64,000 bases of DNA from Voacanga thouarsii (taxonomy: Eukaryota; Streptophyta; Magnoliopsida; Gentianales; Apocynaceae). Position 1 is the first letter of the stretch. Each line of letters begins with the position of its first letter. The position numbers and the translations under genes were made by a program. Under the pieces are notes generated by a model. It did not search any database. It saw only the letters and a program-made list of their open reading frames with translations, and was not told where the DNA came from. Of the stretch, positions 23,085 through 37,046 are shown piece by piece. The DNA lies in contig JANUWF010001479.1 of NCBI GenBank assembly GCA_026120185.1, positions 1,426,001 through 1,490,000 of the forward strand, in the 5' to 3' direction.

Positions 23085-24267
23085 ATTATAACACTTTATA
23101 ATTAGCCCATAATAATTATCTTTCTCACAAATTAACCCCATAATATTATCATATAATATGGTGAGTACCAATTCCTCTATTATGTGTGACTTATTAGGTT
23201 TTCTTATCAATTGGTGGCTAATATGAATTAACTTTATTATAATAAAATTAATAATCATTTATAATTAGAATTAACTTATTAATTCTAATTAAGATTAATT
23301 TATTAATTCTCTAATCAATAAATTCATATTTAACAGATCAAGAGTGGCATCTAGCAATGCACCATGACCCTCTAAAAGTTCAAAAAATCAAGTGACTTGA
23401 CATGAACCTTTCAATAGCCAAACATCAGTACAATAAATTCCTTTCATCCTACTATTTCTCATTTGGTTTTAGAGTATAAAATTAGTGCCAACTCTTACCA
23501 AATATAATTAAATCTAACCCAATTTTATTAGTATTTGTTTTAGAATTCATAACTCAACATGTGCATCAATTAGAACTATTTCCAATATATAGTCACCTTG
23601 GCCAAGGACTTCTCAAGTAATGATTCTACACAAGTAGTCGTGAGATATATGCCTCTACTATTTGGAGTGATGAATCCTTTATTGACCTTTTCAACTACTT
23701 TCATTTACTTTACATTGTACACAATATTCATCCTATAGACAGTCTTGTAGGGACTCCAAAGATTAGAATCAAAGTATAACACTTAGTAAACAAAGTGCCT
23801 TGGAGATTTCAAATTTAAGAATACTTGCACATTCGCCATAATGAGATTCTATCATTGGTATTAAATAGTTATCCATGTGATTATCTCATAATTGGTCATC
23901 CAATGAACTTGTTTAGATAACAAGCATTCACATGTTAATTCCGAATATCATAATACTCACGGATGTAAGAACCTCCACTTGAACTAATCAAGGAATATAC
24001 TATATGCTAGTTTTCATGTATTAATGATGTCTTGTCTTATTAATGCTATAACTAGGGATAATTTAAGTATAGACACAATTTTGTGCAGTAAGAATATCAT
24101 ATCATGATCACTATCATGATTTTATTAACACAGTGTTGCACTTTATCTAATAGTTACATACACATGAAGTATAAATTAAATAAATTGATAAGATAAATAA
24201 TGCCTTTATTATACAAATATACCGTATACAATATACAAGTGATTGTCTCTAGGGTACAACACTAACA
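23085..24267 (-). repeat. Copia LTR (family C1), 3'-truncated and diverged
   Basis: Reverse complement of the first ~1.2 kb of the C1 LTR. It starts TGTTAGTGTTGTACCC at 24267 and ends at the T1 LTR at 23084. It is more diverged than the other three copies. Confidence 0.8.
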
Positions 24268-25599
24268 GTAATAGTACAAATACAAACTATTCTTTTATGG
24301 ATATTTTGATGGAGCTAGATTCTTTCATTTTTTCCCTTAACATGTTTCTTTTTTTTTTAGGATAACTAATTAGATTCCTTTTGTGATCAAGAGAAGATGA
24401 TAAAGGTAAATATATGCATTATAGGTTTGTAGTATTGCTAAGTTTAATGTTTCTTGATATTGAACTCCTAAATATTGTTACTTCATGTTGTACTAATATT
24501 AATCCTAATCATTATAAACTTTTAAATACTATCATGAATGTAGTAGTGTTCATCAGTAGAGTTGATCCTGTCGTGGAAGCCTTTGGGTTAATTTATAAGT
24601 TTAAGGGAGAAAAGAAAAAAAAAAAGAGACATATTAAGAGTTATGAAAGAAAAAGAAGAAAAAGGAGGTGAGATGATTATTGTCTCATGTTGTTGGGCTT
24701 TAAAGAGAGAAAAGAAAAGAACTACTTCTTTTTCATTACAAAGTTTTGGAAGAAAGGAAAAGAAAGAATCATTACACAAGTAACTTCTCAAAAATAACCT
24801 TTGTCCTCTCTCGACGATATTGCGAGTTCGCTATCATCACTCCCAACTCCTCCACGATCATCTCCTTTCCATCTAAAACTTTTCCTGTTGCTAGTCTCAT
24901 CACCCTAGCATAGCTGTTGCAAATATCTATACTTTTTTCTCTTTCAAATCTCAATTACAAAACTAAGCCTTAAAAGGGAAAATATTTCTAGTAACTTTTG
25001 CCCCAATCAATAAAAAAAATTTGTTAATTTCTTCATTTGTACAACTTTTAACTCAATAATTTTTGTCACCAACCCTATTAAATTAGGTTTATCCCTCTAC
25101 AAATTCTTAGTAATAGCCACAATGTCATAATAGTTTTAGCAAAATAATAATAAAAATAATAATAATAATAATCATCATCATCATCATCCTCCTCCTCCTC
25201 CTAAAGAAGAAGGACGAAAAAATAAAAGAAAAGATGAGAGTATAATTATAATTTAAAGAACTTATAATTCTCTTTCCTCAAGCATCCGTTCATTTCTATC
25301 CACTTTTGGAGAAAAATAATTTTAAAATTTGGACCACTGTAAATCTTTTCTTTTTTTTCCTACAAAATTTCCCAAACTATGAAAGGTTGATTTTCTTCTC
25401 CCAAATCCATTTTCTCTCCAAATAATCCTTTTCAAACCAGCCTTTAAGGCTATTGAAACAACCATCTAAAGCTCTAGCCTATTAGGAAGCCCTAAGCATT
25501 ATCAGGTTTTGCTTGTATCGCTCATAAGGCCTAACCATCCTTATATGGCTAGTCATCCTTCTCATCAACTGATAGGAAATGTTTAAAAATAGTAAACTA
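24268..25599. other. Unassigned AT-rich interval
   Basis: I see no convincing gene. It contains a compound AAT/ATC/CTC microsatellite at 25145-25203. A short phrase near 25505-25560 resembles 48848-48900 in direct orientation, which might be terminal remnants of the surrounding gypsy element. Small frames at 24414-24671 and 24772-24954 have no recognised content. Confidence 0.4.
25145..25203. repeat. Compound (AAT)n(ATC)n(CTC)n microsatellite
   Basis: Three successive trinucleotide tracts, directly visible. Confidence 0.95.
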
Positions 25600-28006
25600 T
25601 AAATAGAATTGATCCTCTAGTTTTGTGTTCAAGAGGTATGAGTCTTGTGGATCATAATTTGCCTAATCTACCTGTTAAATTACTTATGAAGGATGGGAAG
25701 GGCTTACTTTACCTTTTGCCTCTCTTTCTCCATCTCATCCTTGTTGTAAGTCTTGAAAATATTAACATAAAACATAGGATGGATCTTCAAATAGTTGTTT
25801 GAGTTGGTAGTAACTTTTTTAACTTTCTACAACATTTTCTAATGCTCCATCAAAGTCAGTGGCTAAGCTATAACCACGTATATCTTTTCGATTTATTTTC
25901 TTCTAAATTTAGGGAGTAAATTTGTGCATAACGAAGTCTGTAACCTAAAACTTAACATTTTGTCGATATGGATCAGAAGATTTCTTCATTTGATATTGGA
26001 CAATGACTAGGCTATCCTTGGCTTCTCAATAGATTCTTGCATTACTTGGATGACTTTGTGAGCTACTCGATACCTATTGATGTTGCATTGAATAGAGATT
26101 TCATAAGGAGTCAAATGTTGTAGGTTGTTTGACAATTCAAAGGGATTAAGTCTGGTAATTGAGGACTTATGGAGATTGTAGCAAAATTGTGCAACATCTA
26201 GCAACTTTATTGTGTTATTTTGCTTCATCATAACACAATGTCTGAAATATTTTTTTTAATAGCCCATTGATCATTTCTATTGGGCCGTCAATTTGTGGTC
26301 ATGCAGCAGTCGAGAAGTTGAGTTTTGACCCAATATCTTAAATAATGTGGTCTAAAATCATCTGGTGAACCTTTGGTCACTATAGAAAATTATGTCTTCT
26401 GGAAAACCAAAGAACTTCACAATATCCTTAAGGAATAATTTAGCAAAAATTTAAGTAGGGTATGATATTGGTATAACAATGAACATTAATACCATTCTTC
26501 AAGGCATATTAGTCATAACTAGAATATTAGTCATGCTATTCACCTTAGGGAAATTAGTAATAAAGTCCATTAAAATGGATTGTTAGGGACAATCTGGAAT
26601 TGGCAATTGTTGAAGACCTACTTCCTTTCTCCTTTTCACATTGTTTTATTAATATACCAAGCACGACTGGAGTATGCTTTTATTTCTTTATTCATCTTTG
26701 GTGATCTACAATGCTAGGATGGTAAAGCTCTAGTTTGTTTTATGTCAAGATGACTGGCCGACCTATTAAGTATCGGGAGTCTCTCTTAAAATATGTCATC
26801 TAAGTCCCTTTTTGCTTAGGACACACATCTTGAAACTTTTGGCTAATAGTAGACCATTCTCAATTAACATCAAACAGTGCCATCTAAGATTTGCTGCAAT
26901 AGCTTTTGGTACAAGACATTACTTTTAGCTTGAACTTTATTTTATCCCTGAAATCTATTTAGATTGTACTCAAGGGCACTATATATTTTGTCACTTTTTT
27001 CTTGGCTCAAGGCATTAGCCACAATAGTGTCACATCCTCGCTAATATATCTTTTTGAAATTAAATTATGCCAAAAACTATTATCAGTGAGCTTGTTTGGG
27101 GTCAACTTTTTTTAAGACTTGAAATATATGTTAGCTATATTGCCCATTATCACTACAAACTTGAACCCAAGAAATAATACTTCCAAATTTCAAGAGAATA
27201 ATTACCGTTCTCATCTTCTTCTCTATTGTTTAGCATCTTTTATTTTTTTACTCTAAAAGCAATTGAATGCTTTTCTCGAACAGCATAACTGTAGTAGCAT
27301 GATCAAAAGCATTAGTATGTGATTCGAATGGCAACTTAAAATTAGGTAGCCTTAAGATTAGTTATGTAGACACTACTTCATTCAACTACTAAAATTATAC
27401 ATCCAGTCTATATTCCATTGTTATTGATGGTCATTTTTCAATCAGTCCATCAAAAAAGTAACGATGCTAGGGTAGCCCTTAATAAATTGATGATAATAGT
27501 TGGTTAACCCAAGGAACAATTACAACTCAACTGCTTTGGTTGGAATTGGCCTGTCTAGTATAGTAGTAACATTCTATCATTTCTAAAAGTTACACATTAT
27601 TAACCAAAGTATTTATGTACATGAATCCATATCGATTAGGGGTCTTTTCTATTGTGATGGCATTCAACAATTGAATAGGATTGACTTTTAGACTTTGTCT
27701 TCTCTATTACCATTTTCTTCCATGATAAATGTATTCAATTTATCTTTTTTTTTTTTGGGTAGTTTTCATGACATAAGAATTGCCACATATAAAATAGTCA
27801 TTACTCTTTTTCTTGTTGCCTGTCTTTTTATTATTATTATTATTATTGTTGGAGGTATTATTGGTAGATATCTTGACCATCTTTTTTTTCCCCTTCTTTT
27901 TATTTCTTGTCCCATTCTTTCTTGTCAATGTTCTTCTTGTCCTCTTGGCCTAAGGCCATTTTGAAGTTGGCAAGCCGATTAACCATTATAATAGCATGGG
28001 GTACAT
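25600..28006 (-). pseudogene. Gypsy pol and gag remnant, left part
   Basis: Minus strand, read from 28002 downward: gag tail (HAIIMVNRLANFK), an Asn/Lys-rich stretch with a knuckle-like FICG (27928-27740) and the end of RT (LFLGLTNYYHQF, about 27510). Then come RNase H (AxSHTNAFDHA, about 27300; a degenerate NVVADALSR-like segment near 27010), an integrase zinc region, the integrase core (KFFGFPEDI and DQRFTR, about 26400-26330), the AQFCYNLHKSS segment (26231-26007) and an IHPMFYVN-like C-terminal segment (about 25770). Protease and most of RT are deleted. Many stops. Domain order RT-RH-INT shows Ty3/gypsy; similarity to chromovirus-type pol is inferred. Confidence 0.75.
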
Positions 28007-29678
28007 GTAATACCCTACCCAAATTCACCTAAAATGGGAGAAAATATGTCGTTTATGAAGCATGAGCATATAACGTGATTCTTGCATATAAATATGACTT
28101 TTATGAATTACTTTGAATTTATTTAATTATGATGTGTGAATGAAATTATCTGCTTGAGAGGTAATTGAAAAATCATTACTTAGGATAATTGAGTATAAAA
28201 ATACTTTACATGATAAATATGTGGGAGAGCTATATATTCATGTGTTTATTTATTTAAGAAATAAATACATTGATATATTCTCTTATTAAATTATTCATCT
28301 ATATATTTAAAAGAAATAAAGAGAAAGGAATTATTCAAAAAAGTTCATTTAAGGTTTGAACACTAGACCATCTCTACATTTTCTTGTGATTTATCAAATT
28401 TTGATAATTTTTCTTGCATGAAATTCTTTCAACTACTAAATTTTATTTACTAAGAAATATAGGACAAATTATTAGTATTTTCCCTAGGATAGCTGCCACT
28501 CTTGGGAGAAAATAAGGGAGGAAAATTATTTTATTTAGGAAAAGATTTTGAGAAATTTTCCAAATCCTATTCTAGAGATAATTTCCTCCTATTTTTCCTT
28601 TCTCTTGCTGCCATTAGGCCTCTTTTTGGCCAGCTATTGTAAGTCCTAAACCTACTAGGATTTGACTTAATTATATTGTAAAGCCTAACTTAAGTAAAAA
28701 TCTATAAGACTTAGGAAAACTCCCTATTTATACTCCTTATTGCCGTCTCTCCATATTCTTTTACTTGCTCCAACATTTTGTCCTCTCAAAATTAGATTTT
28801 GTTCAGCCAAAATCCTCTCCTAATTGTCTCACCTTCTTTGTCTCTCAAAACACCAAAATTCATTTCTTCTTCTTATACAAATTATCTCCATTGTTGAAGG
28901 GAAAATTTTGTACAATACCTTTTGCTTTAGACGCCATTCTTGGATTGAAAACTTAAAGTTTTTAGTGGAAATAAAAGCTAGAAACACACCATCTACCTAC
29001 CCTGAGGCTATTCGAATTTAGTTGAGCAAGAGGTAACATCAAGAGCTCTTTTTTTCCCCCCTTTGATTCTTTGTTCTGCCATTCTTGAGGAAAATTAGGA
29101 TTTATGTTCTGAAAATTTCTAATGTGATTTTTTTTGACAAAAGATTATCAAAGATTTATGTTTCTGAAACATACTTGCTTAGATAATGAAAAAGAAACCT
29201 TCTTTCAAAGGATTTTTTTTAAAACACCTTTTCTTTTTATTTGTTCTATTCTTGTAAAGCTAGAATTTTTCTAAGTTAAAGATAATTTCTTCATGAGTTC
29301 TTATAAGTTCCTGATATGTTTTCTTCTTGGGATGTTGTTATCTCTCTCTATACTCCCTAGGGATGTGTTTTCTTGGGTTGATAAATCTAAGAAATTGATT
29401 TCATGAAGTAATCATTAAATTATGTACTTATTGAGATTTCTATAATTTTGTGGTAGTTGTGGGTTTTAGTTCAAAATTATATAGCAAAATAATTTATCTT
29501 TGCAATGCTTTTGATGTTTTTTTTCTCAAGACATGTTTAGAATGTTATTTATGCTAGAGATCATGTAAGAAAACCCTAGGATTAATCCTAACAATTTGAA
29601 AAATAAGGGAAAGAAAAATAGAGTTTTTTAGTTTGTCGTACGTTCTATTTTTTGCTATTATTTCTATATGATAATGTA

Positions 29679-29681
<3 letters not shown>

Positions 29682-29714
<33 letters not shown>
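29682..29714. repeat. (TA)n microsatellite
   Basis: Seen directly, within L2, about 55 bp from the copia insertion point. Confidence 0.95.
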
Positions 29715-29717
<3 letters not shown>

Positions 29718-29770
29718 TTATATGTAGTTTTAAACTAGAAAGTTTTTAGATTTTTTTGATGTAAAAATTT

Positions 29771-29874
29771 TGAAAAGCCTTAGAGGAGGGTGAATAAGTT
29801 TTTTGGTAAACTAAAAATTTTTAAATCGTCTGATATACAAAATAATGATGATCATCAAGTTTCTTGGACCAACT
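29771..29874 (-). repeat. Copia Sire-like 3' LTR, segment 1
   Basis: Matches the first ~104 bp (plus orientation) of the intact LTR at 45258. It is interrupted after CAACT by the C1 solo LTR. With 31622-32297 and 36499-36910 it sums to about 1.19 kb, equal to the intact LTR. Confidence 0.9.
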
Positions 29875-31243
29875 TGTTAGTGTTGTGCCCTAGAGGCAAT
29901 CACTTGTACATTATATATGACACATTTTATTTTAATAAAAGGCATTATTTATCTTACAATTTCTTTTGTTTACTTTTGTGTAAAATAACTGTTAGATAAA
30001 GTCCCTAGTACAACACTGTGTTAAGGAAATCATGATAGAGATCATGTTATGAGATTCCTACTACACTGTATAGTGTTAGTACTTAAATAGTCCCTAGTTG
30101 TATGATTAATGAGACAGGACAACATAAATGCGTTAAGACTAGCATGTGTTAGACTTCCTGATTTGATCAGGCGGTGGTTCTCATATCTGTGAGTATTGAG
30201 ATACTCAAAGTTAACATATGGATGCTTGTTAATGGAACAAGTTTATTGGATGACCTAACTATGAGATAATCACATGGATAACTATTTAGTACCAGTGATA
30301 TAATCTCAATATAGCAAACATGCAAGTATTCTTAGACTTGAGATCTCAAAGGTCCTTTCTTTGTTGAACATTGTGCTTTAATTCCAATCTCTAGAGCCAA
30401 ATCGAGGGTCGTCTATGGGATGGACATTGGGTACATTGTGAGGTAAACGAAAGTAGTTGAGAGAGTCAATAAATGATTCACCACTCCTAATAGTAGGGGC
30501 GAATATCTCATGGCCACTTGTAGGAATTACTACTCAAGAAGTCCTTGGCCAAGGCGACTGTGTATTGAAAAAAAATTCCAATTGATACATATCTAGAGTA
30601 GTAGGTTCATGGTATAAGTACTATTGTATTCGGGCCAGAATTAATATATATATTCTGGAGGGAGTTGGCACTAATTCCATACTCCAAACCGAATGAGATA
30701 TTGTATGGTGAAAGGAGTTAATTGCACTATAATTTGTTATTGAAGGGTTCATGTCAAGCCACTTGACTTCCTAGACTTTTGGGTGGTCATGATGTGTTGC
30801 TAGATACCGCTCATGATTTGGGAACATGGGTTTATTAATTGATAAATTAATAAACCAATCCTAATTAGAATTAATAGGATTAATTCTAATTAATTATGGA
30901 TTATTAATCTCAAAGACGTTTGGATTAATTCATGTTCGCTACCAATTGACTGGAAAACCTAATAGGTCACACACAATAGATGATTATGTACTCAAGATAT
31001 TATTTGATAATATAGTAGGGTTAATTGCGAGAAAGAGAAGTTGTTCTAGATAAATTATAATTAGTTATAATTTATGGTCCAAATTGTAATTGTGAGAACT
31101 TGATGTTTCTAATTACAATTAGAAAATCCTAATTGTTTTAGAATTCTCAGATTTTTAGTGATTTTTCGTGTGATATATTAAATACACACGAAACCCTAGC
31201 TGGTATGGATTCATGAAATACAACTCTCCAAAAACAACTTCTT

Positions 31244-31281
<38 letters not shown>

Positions 31282-31616
31282 TTTCCTAAAACAAGAACCC
31301 TAGCCGCCATCTTGTTCACCGAAAATCTTGGTGCTTGAGTATATCCTCCGTGTGGATTTCTATTAGAGATAATTACACACTGTGATTATAGTGGTTGGAC
31401 ATTCAACTCTCGTGGTGTTTAATCAAGAGGATTGCTGGATCGCGCCTTGACTTGAAGAAGGAAAATTTTGTTTTCCACACGATTAAAGTAAGGTAAAAGT
31501 TGTTACCTTTGTTCTTCTTATGTCTCGTTTTCCACACATATGTGGATCTTGGGGTGGTATCTCGTTCTTATTCTTTCCGCTGCGCCATGTATGATATGCG
31601 TGAGATATACTCAATA
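29875..31616 (+). repeat. Copia solo LTR (family C1), intact with TSD
   Basis: A 1,742-bp LTR beginning TGTTAGTGTTGTGCCC, flanked by CAACT (29870-29874 and 31617-31621). It ends CTCAATA, so the canonical CA terminus has become TA if the duplication is read this way. The start is identical in kind to the LTR following the RNase H of copia element B at 63016. It contains a CT microsatellite at 31243-31279. No internal domain, so it is a solo LTR left by recombination. Confidence 0.9.
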
Positions 31617-31621
31617 CAACT

Positions 31622-32297
31622 TTATGGTGACAAAGAAAGCTATCTAAGAACTCTTTGAGATATATCTAGATTCAGACTAAAGTAATAAATACAATGCAGT
31701 CAATGACGTATGTAAAGAAATGAGACACAGAATGTATAGTGGTTCAATCTACCAAGATCTACGTCCACTACCTTAAGCTCACACTTAAGGATTTTTAACT
31801 AGATTTCATTTACTCAACTTAATGAAATCAAACTGTACCACATACAAGAGAGAATCACCATACTTGGTTTTTTAAAACCTCTTAATCAAATAATCAAATC
31901 AAGGTTCACCCTAAATGGGTTTTATACCATAACCTTGTACTACAAAAGAGATTGAATATTAATAGAACAATAAAAGCTTACTTATTTGAGCAGATGTTCA
32001 CTAAGGTACAAAGCACAAACACTTTTATCTTTGACACAATATGAATTCACTTTGAAGCACTTGATAAAAGGAGATTTTTGTAAACTGTTGAGAAATAGTG
32101 TTTCTTAGAAGAATGTCAATAAAATCTTTGTCTAATCTTGTTTAGAGGCTTTTTATAGAGTCAAAAAGTGAAATACCAACGGCTATAATTTTTCTGTTAA
32201 ATTTACCTGTGTTTTGGACTCAAGTTTCGGATAACGATGCATCCAAAAGATAAGTCTAAAATGGCACTTTTTCGGGCAGAAACAATTCAACACTATT
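31622..32297 (-). repeat. Copia Sire-like 3' LTR, segment 2
   Basis: Continues the LTR after the C1 insertion and matches about 45360-46050. It ends at CTATT, where the long LTR is inserted. Confidence 0.9.
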
Positions 32298-35200
32298 TGT
32301 GAAACCCCACCTAAAGCCAACCCTAGAGTAAGGGAGTCGGGATGTATATCATATTTTCTTGCATGAATATATATATTTTTGAATAATTTTATGTGCTTTA
32401 GAATTATGATTTATAGTCTAGAAGGCTTAGTTGTGCTTATTGAGTAGGAAAGGTAAAATGGTAATTTTGCTTGAGGTTAAAATAGGAAGATAGCTTGATG
32501 ATTAAATAGGAAGAATATTTGGGAGAGAAAATAGGAATAAGAGTTGTTGTGGTTTAGTGGTTAGAGCTTTGGAATTAATCTCTAAGGTCTTGAATTCAAA
32601 TCCCATTATTTAAGTTTTATTATGATTATTTTTTTAGGTTGAATTTTTTTTGGCCCTTGCATTCCATAAGTAGAAATAGGAGTGTTGTCCTAGGGGAGAC
32701 ATGAAGGGAATGTCCTAATCCTATTCATATGCCCCAAAAGAATTCTTAAGGGATTTATGTCCTTTTATTTCCTAACTTACCTTAAATTCTTTACCAATTA
32801 CGTTTGTTCAATTTATCCAAATCTATATTTTAATTCCAACAAATTTCAGCAAGGTTTTTTGGTCTTGGAATTTCGAAAATGGCTCTTGGAGGATGGAGTT
32901 TTGACTGAAAATAGGGAAGGAGTTAAGGAAAGTTCCCAAGAGAATTAATCTCCATGGTTGAACCTTCAAACTCCACTCCATAGTATTCATCTTTTTCATG
33001 GAAGCAATCTAAAAATTTTCCAGGTTCTTGGACAATCTAGCCTTCGAAAATTTCAAGCATCTTTCTTACTCAAATGCTGCCAGAAAAATGGCCAACTTAT
33101 TCAGCTTGAAGACTGAAATTCTTTGCCAAAAATTGGACTGCACAAAGCTGTGCAAACCAGAAAAAAATTCTGGACAGCTTTGATACTTAGCAGGCCAAAA
33201 ACAAAGCTATTTCTTCTACCCTTCAGACCAGTAGATTACCTCTGCCTTTCCTCCATAAAGAAGGCTGGAAACCAGCCTTAAAGGATCCTCCAATACCTCC
33301 CCAAACCCTTTGCAAATCAACTGGAATATTGCAAAAAAACTGCACAACAAATTCTAGAAAGCAATGCGAATCTCAAACCAGAAAAATTCTAGCCTTGCCC
33401 TCTCTTCAAGCCTTGTCCGAAAACCACCTCAAACTTTTGTGAAGTTAACCTTAGTCAGCCATAAACTGAACTCCATTACCCTCCTCCACTGACCTACATG
33501 ACTGGACTCCATAGCCACTCCTCAAATTCCTCCTTCAATTACTCCAATCAAGCTTTCAATTGAAGTTCAAAAATTCCAGCAATTGCTCCATGAAAACTCC
33601 CTTGGATTAAACTTCAAAAACCAGAAACTCTCCCACCATTGAACTCAGCATTTCGGCCAACCTTAAAGCTCCTTCAACCCTCATTCATTTCAGCAAAACC
33701 ACAGTAAAACCAGTCAGCCATAGTTGCTCCAAAGAACTTCCATCAATCAAACAACATTACCATATCTTCTACCATAAAACGCTCCATAAATTACACCATT
33801 TAAATTTCAAACAATCAGATTTCCCTCTTCTCTATAATCTGAAAATCAAATCACAGAAATCCCTCAATCATTCGGCCAACACCTTCGGCATTTCGTCCAG
33901 CACTTTCTCTCCAATTCTCCAAGAACACCAAGAACACACGCTACTTTTCTTCAAGCCTAAGACCACTCTAAACACCTTCAATCCCTTCCAAAAACTCCAG
34001 ATCATGCCTACTCACTCCCTAGAGTCCATTTCTGGATTTTATAACATCAAATCCCGAAAACAAAAATTTGCAATCGAATAAAAAACCAGAATTTTTCTTG
34101 AAGTCTCAAGAATACCATCAAGGTAACCAAAAACAATTTTTGTTCATCTTCTTCCCTTCAATCTTTAACATGTCATACTAATATTCTCTCACTCTTTCCC
34201 TCTGTCAAAATGGTTGCTACAACTATGGCTGTTTTTCGTCTTCTTTCTTGGACGATTCAAGCCTTCAAGCGTGTGGATCTCCTTGAATCTTCGTCGAGAT
34301 AGTCATCAACCAAGTATTTCTCTTTAACCTTCTCTTTAATTCTAAAGTCATGTTTCTTAGATGTTGATGGAAAAGGATAGAATATGATCGGGGTTTGAGT
34401 ATATGCTTATGTATGAAGGAATTGAGATTGGAGCATGAGAATGTTTGGCCATGGTTAAGTTTTATGAAATTTCTTGTGGATTGATGCATGTTCTTCATGT
34501 TTTAAGTGAGTATGAATGTTTAAGCATACTAGATATTATGTCACCTTTGGTGAATAGGATATTATGTTCTTGTTTTCATTGAAGCCATGAATATGAGTAT
34601 GCTTAGTAGAGATTTGGCCATGTGACAGTAGGTATGGATTTAAGCCTTTATTTATGAATAGAATAGTTTGTTGATTGATGTTGGAGTTTATGTTCATGAT
34701 TCTTGTTAGAAATAGGAAAATTATGATCATGACCTTGTTGATCCTAAGCTATTTTAATTGGCCAATTTTAATATTATGATTTTCTCCAAAGATTTCGAAA
34801 ACCCTAGGAAGTTGGAATTGGAATATTAAATGGAATAGTAATATTTTAGCCAAATAAATGATATCTTTAATAAAAGATAATATATATAAATATTTATATA
34901 TAATAATAATAAATAAATCCTTTTATATAAATAATAATAGGTAAAATATTAATCTTGCAGGCCATATATTCATAAATACTATTAAAATTTATTTATTATC
35001 TATTGATCAAAATTTAATAAAATTTATTTATTATTAATTTGATTTATTATTTTCTATCTATTAATTATTAATTAAGAGATTAGTAATAATTTATTATTTA
35101 TTTTAATAATATCATCTAGGACTTAGGATTCTTCATCAATTAAACCCTACTTTATTTATTAATAACAACACTCAAGATTTGTATTTGAACCTATAACTTA

Positions 35201-36493
35201 TTAGTAATTATTTTACAACCCCTAGTTATTTTCACTTATCAAGCTAGACTTATTTTATAAAACCCTTTATCATCTAACCTTAAAGCTTAGGACATCAGGG
35301 TCATGATTGTAATAAGTTGAATTAGGATTATTTATGGAAGCGAATATAGCTTGAGTATAACCATATGACTTGTGTTTACCCCAGGCGGGGTTAAGTCAGC
35401 TTTGGAAGATTTGTGAATTTGCAAGCAAAGGATCAGGTAAGCTCCCGCATAAACTTATTTGATAACAAAAGGTTACTATGGCAAGCCAAACACGAAGTGT
35501 ATGGACACTCATTTTGTAAAGGCAATTAAGGGCTGTTTCCTTTCTTGTTTAGTCAAACAAATCATTTGAAAACCAAATAAGCAGTTTTGCACAACCACTA
35601 AACTCTTTCTAAAAACCCACTTTTACACGAATTTTAAAAATCCTTAATTGCTATTTCCAAGTAAAGCAATGTTTTATCCGTTTTCTCCCAAGTGGGGCAA
35701 TCAACATTAAGTACTTAATAAGGGTAGGCTAGTAGTACTAGTTTTGAATAGTAAGAGCGAGTCTTCTGGTGGGAAGCCACCTTCAGAAGATGAACTCAAC
35801 TTAGAGAAGTGACAGTACTACTTGTCATGCCGGTCTGAGCTAACAAGTTTCAGTCAAGTGGACTGTGTGTCTGCGAAGTGGACAATCGGCATGTTTGGGT
35901 GTAGAGAAGGAGGAGTATTTTACCCGATAGGTTGATCACCTACCTTTTTTGTCAGAATGCCAACAAAGTGTGGCATTCTGACCGTTATATGGTCATGGGG
36001 CCCAATGTGTGGTAACCCATGGCTACCTATTTGAGTGGTTGTATTTATTGTGTACATGTATGGTTTGAAAAGCAAAATGCCATTCTTTATTTTTAATCCT
36101 TATTTATTGCTTGCCAGCATTTTCTTCTATACAATTTTTGCAACTTGCATATATAAACTGTTTTACCTGAAGCACTCAAAGCACACACGGGCTTACTGAG
36201 ATTTTTATCTCATCACCTTTTATACCATGTTTTCAGGTCGATGTTGCTATGGAGATGAGTGGCTAGATTGTTGCCTGCTTTGAAGACTTTGTGTTATTTA
36301 TTTTATGTGTTTCTTTGAGAAATGATAGTGAACAATTTATTTTGGATTTGTTCCTGAAGTTTTGGGTTGTAATAAGTTCAATTTTTAAAGTATTGTTTTT
36401 ATTTTCGTTGTGTGACCTAGTTATAAAGACCCCTTGTCCATTAGACGGGGCGACATCCCCGGCCCTATTGGGCCTAGGTAGTGGAGTGTTACA
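32298..36493 (+). repeat. Complete 4.2 kb solo long LTR (family L1)
   Basis: Begins TGTGAAACCCC and ends GTGTTACA, with target duplication CTATT (32293-32297 and 36494-36498). No internal direct repeat of its ends and no retrotransposon domain, so it is read as a single LTR of 4,196 bp. It carries the tRNA-like stretch (32543-32612), a region rich in CCAGAAA/TTCCAG words (about 33000-34100), an AT-rich block (34860-35130) and a GC-richer 3' end (36430-36490). LTRs this long are known in plant gypsy lineages. Confidence 0.8.
32543..32612 (+). other. tRNA-like sequence inside long LTR, second copy
   Basis: TGGTTTAGTGG (A-box-like) is followed by TCTTGAATTCAAATCC (B-box-like). It corresponds to the minus-strand copy at 1531-1598. 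Not a functional tRNA by eye. Confidence 0.4.
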
Positions 36494-36498
36494 CTATT

Positions 36499-36910
36499 TA
36501 CAGAATTTTGGATGAATCTTTGGGATGCAGAAACATCCAAACTACTCAATCTAAAATTCTAAAATTTTCAAAACTTTGAAATCTTTTTTTTTTTTTTTTT
36601 GGCGCTTTAAGGTAAACATCAATTGAATCAAAAGGTAAAGAGACATAGGAATTAATAAGAAATACCTTAATAATACTTCCTAGTAGAAAGTTCTTCTATA
36701 AGGACTCATTGGTATTCAACATTTTAAACTTTGAACTTCATTTGATCTCCCATATTTGAATTTGTTGCTTAAGAATTACTTAACAATTAGATTTGAATGC
36801 CTTAGAAGAACTGAGGTCAACCATGTCCTAACACACATAGATTACACAAGTTAGTTCACATCAATATTTGTCATAAGTCAAAACTTAGGAAAAAACCCTT
36901 AGGGCTAACA
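36499..36910 (-). repeat. Copia Sire-like 3' LTR, segment 3
   Basis: Last piece of the LTR. On the minus strand the LTR starts TGTTAGCCC at 36910, directly after the polypurine tract. Confidence 0.9.
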
Positions 36911-36924
36911 ATCTCCCCCTTTTT
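36911..36924 (-). other. Polypurine tract of Sire-like element
   Basis: Minus-strand AAAAAGGGGGAGAT immediately before the LTR start, the plus-strand priming site typical of this lineage. Similar GGGGGAG words recur at about 37201-37208, 37386-37393 and 38072-38080. Confidence 0.8.
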
Positions 36925-36941
36925 GAGTGATGACAAACTTG

Positions 36942-36948
36942 ATAAAAA

Positions 36949-36986
<38 letters not shown>

Positions 36987-37046
36987 GAACAATGATGTGT
37001 ATAGTATGAAATGTGATCAACATTTCATACTATACACATCATTGTT

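Noticed and set aside
24414..24954. Small frames in unassigned DNA
   Set aside because: No motifs, low complexity (Lys/Arg or Phe/Ser runs) and no support from a second copy.
27740..27928. Asn-rich independent gene
   Set aside because: It is the knuckle region of the gypsy gag remnant, expanded by an ATT microsatellite.
32543..32612. tRNA gene candidate
   Set aside because: A- and B-box-like words only; no credible cloverleaf or anticodon stem by eye, so kept as tRNA-like.
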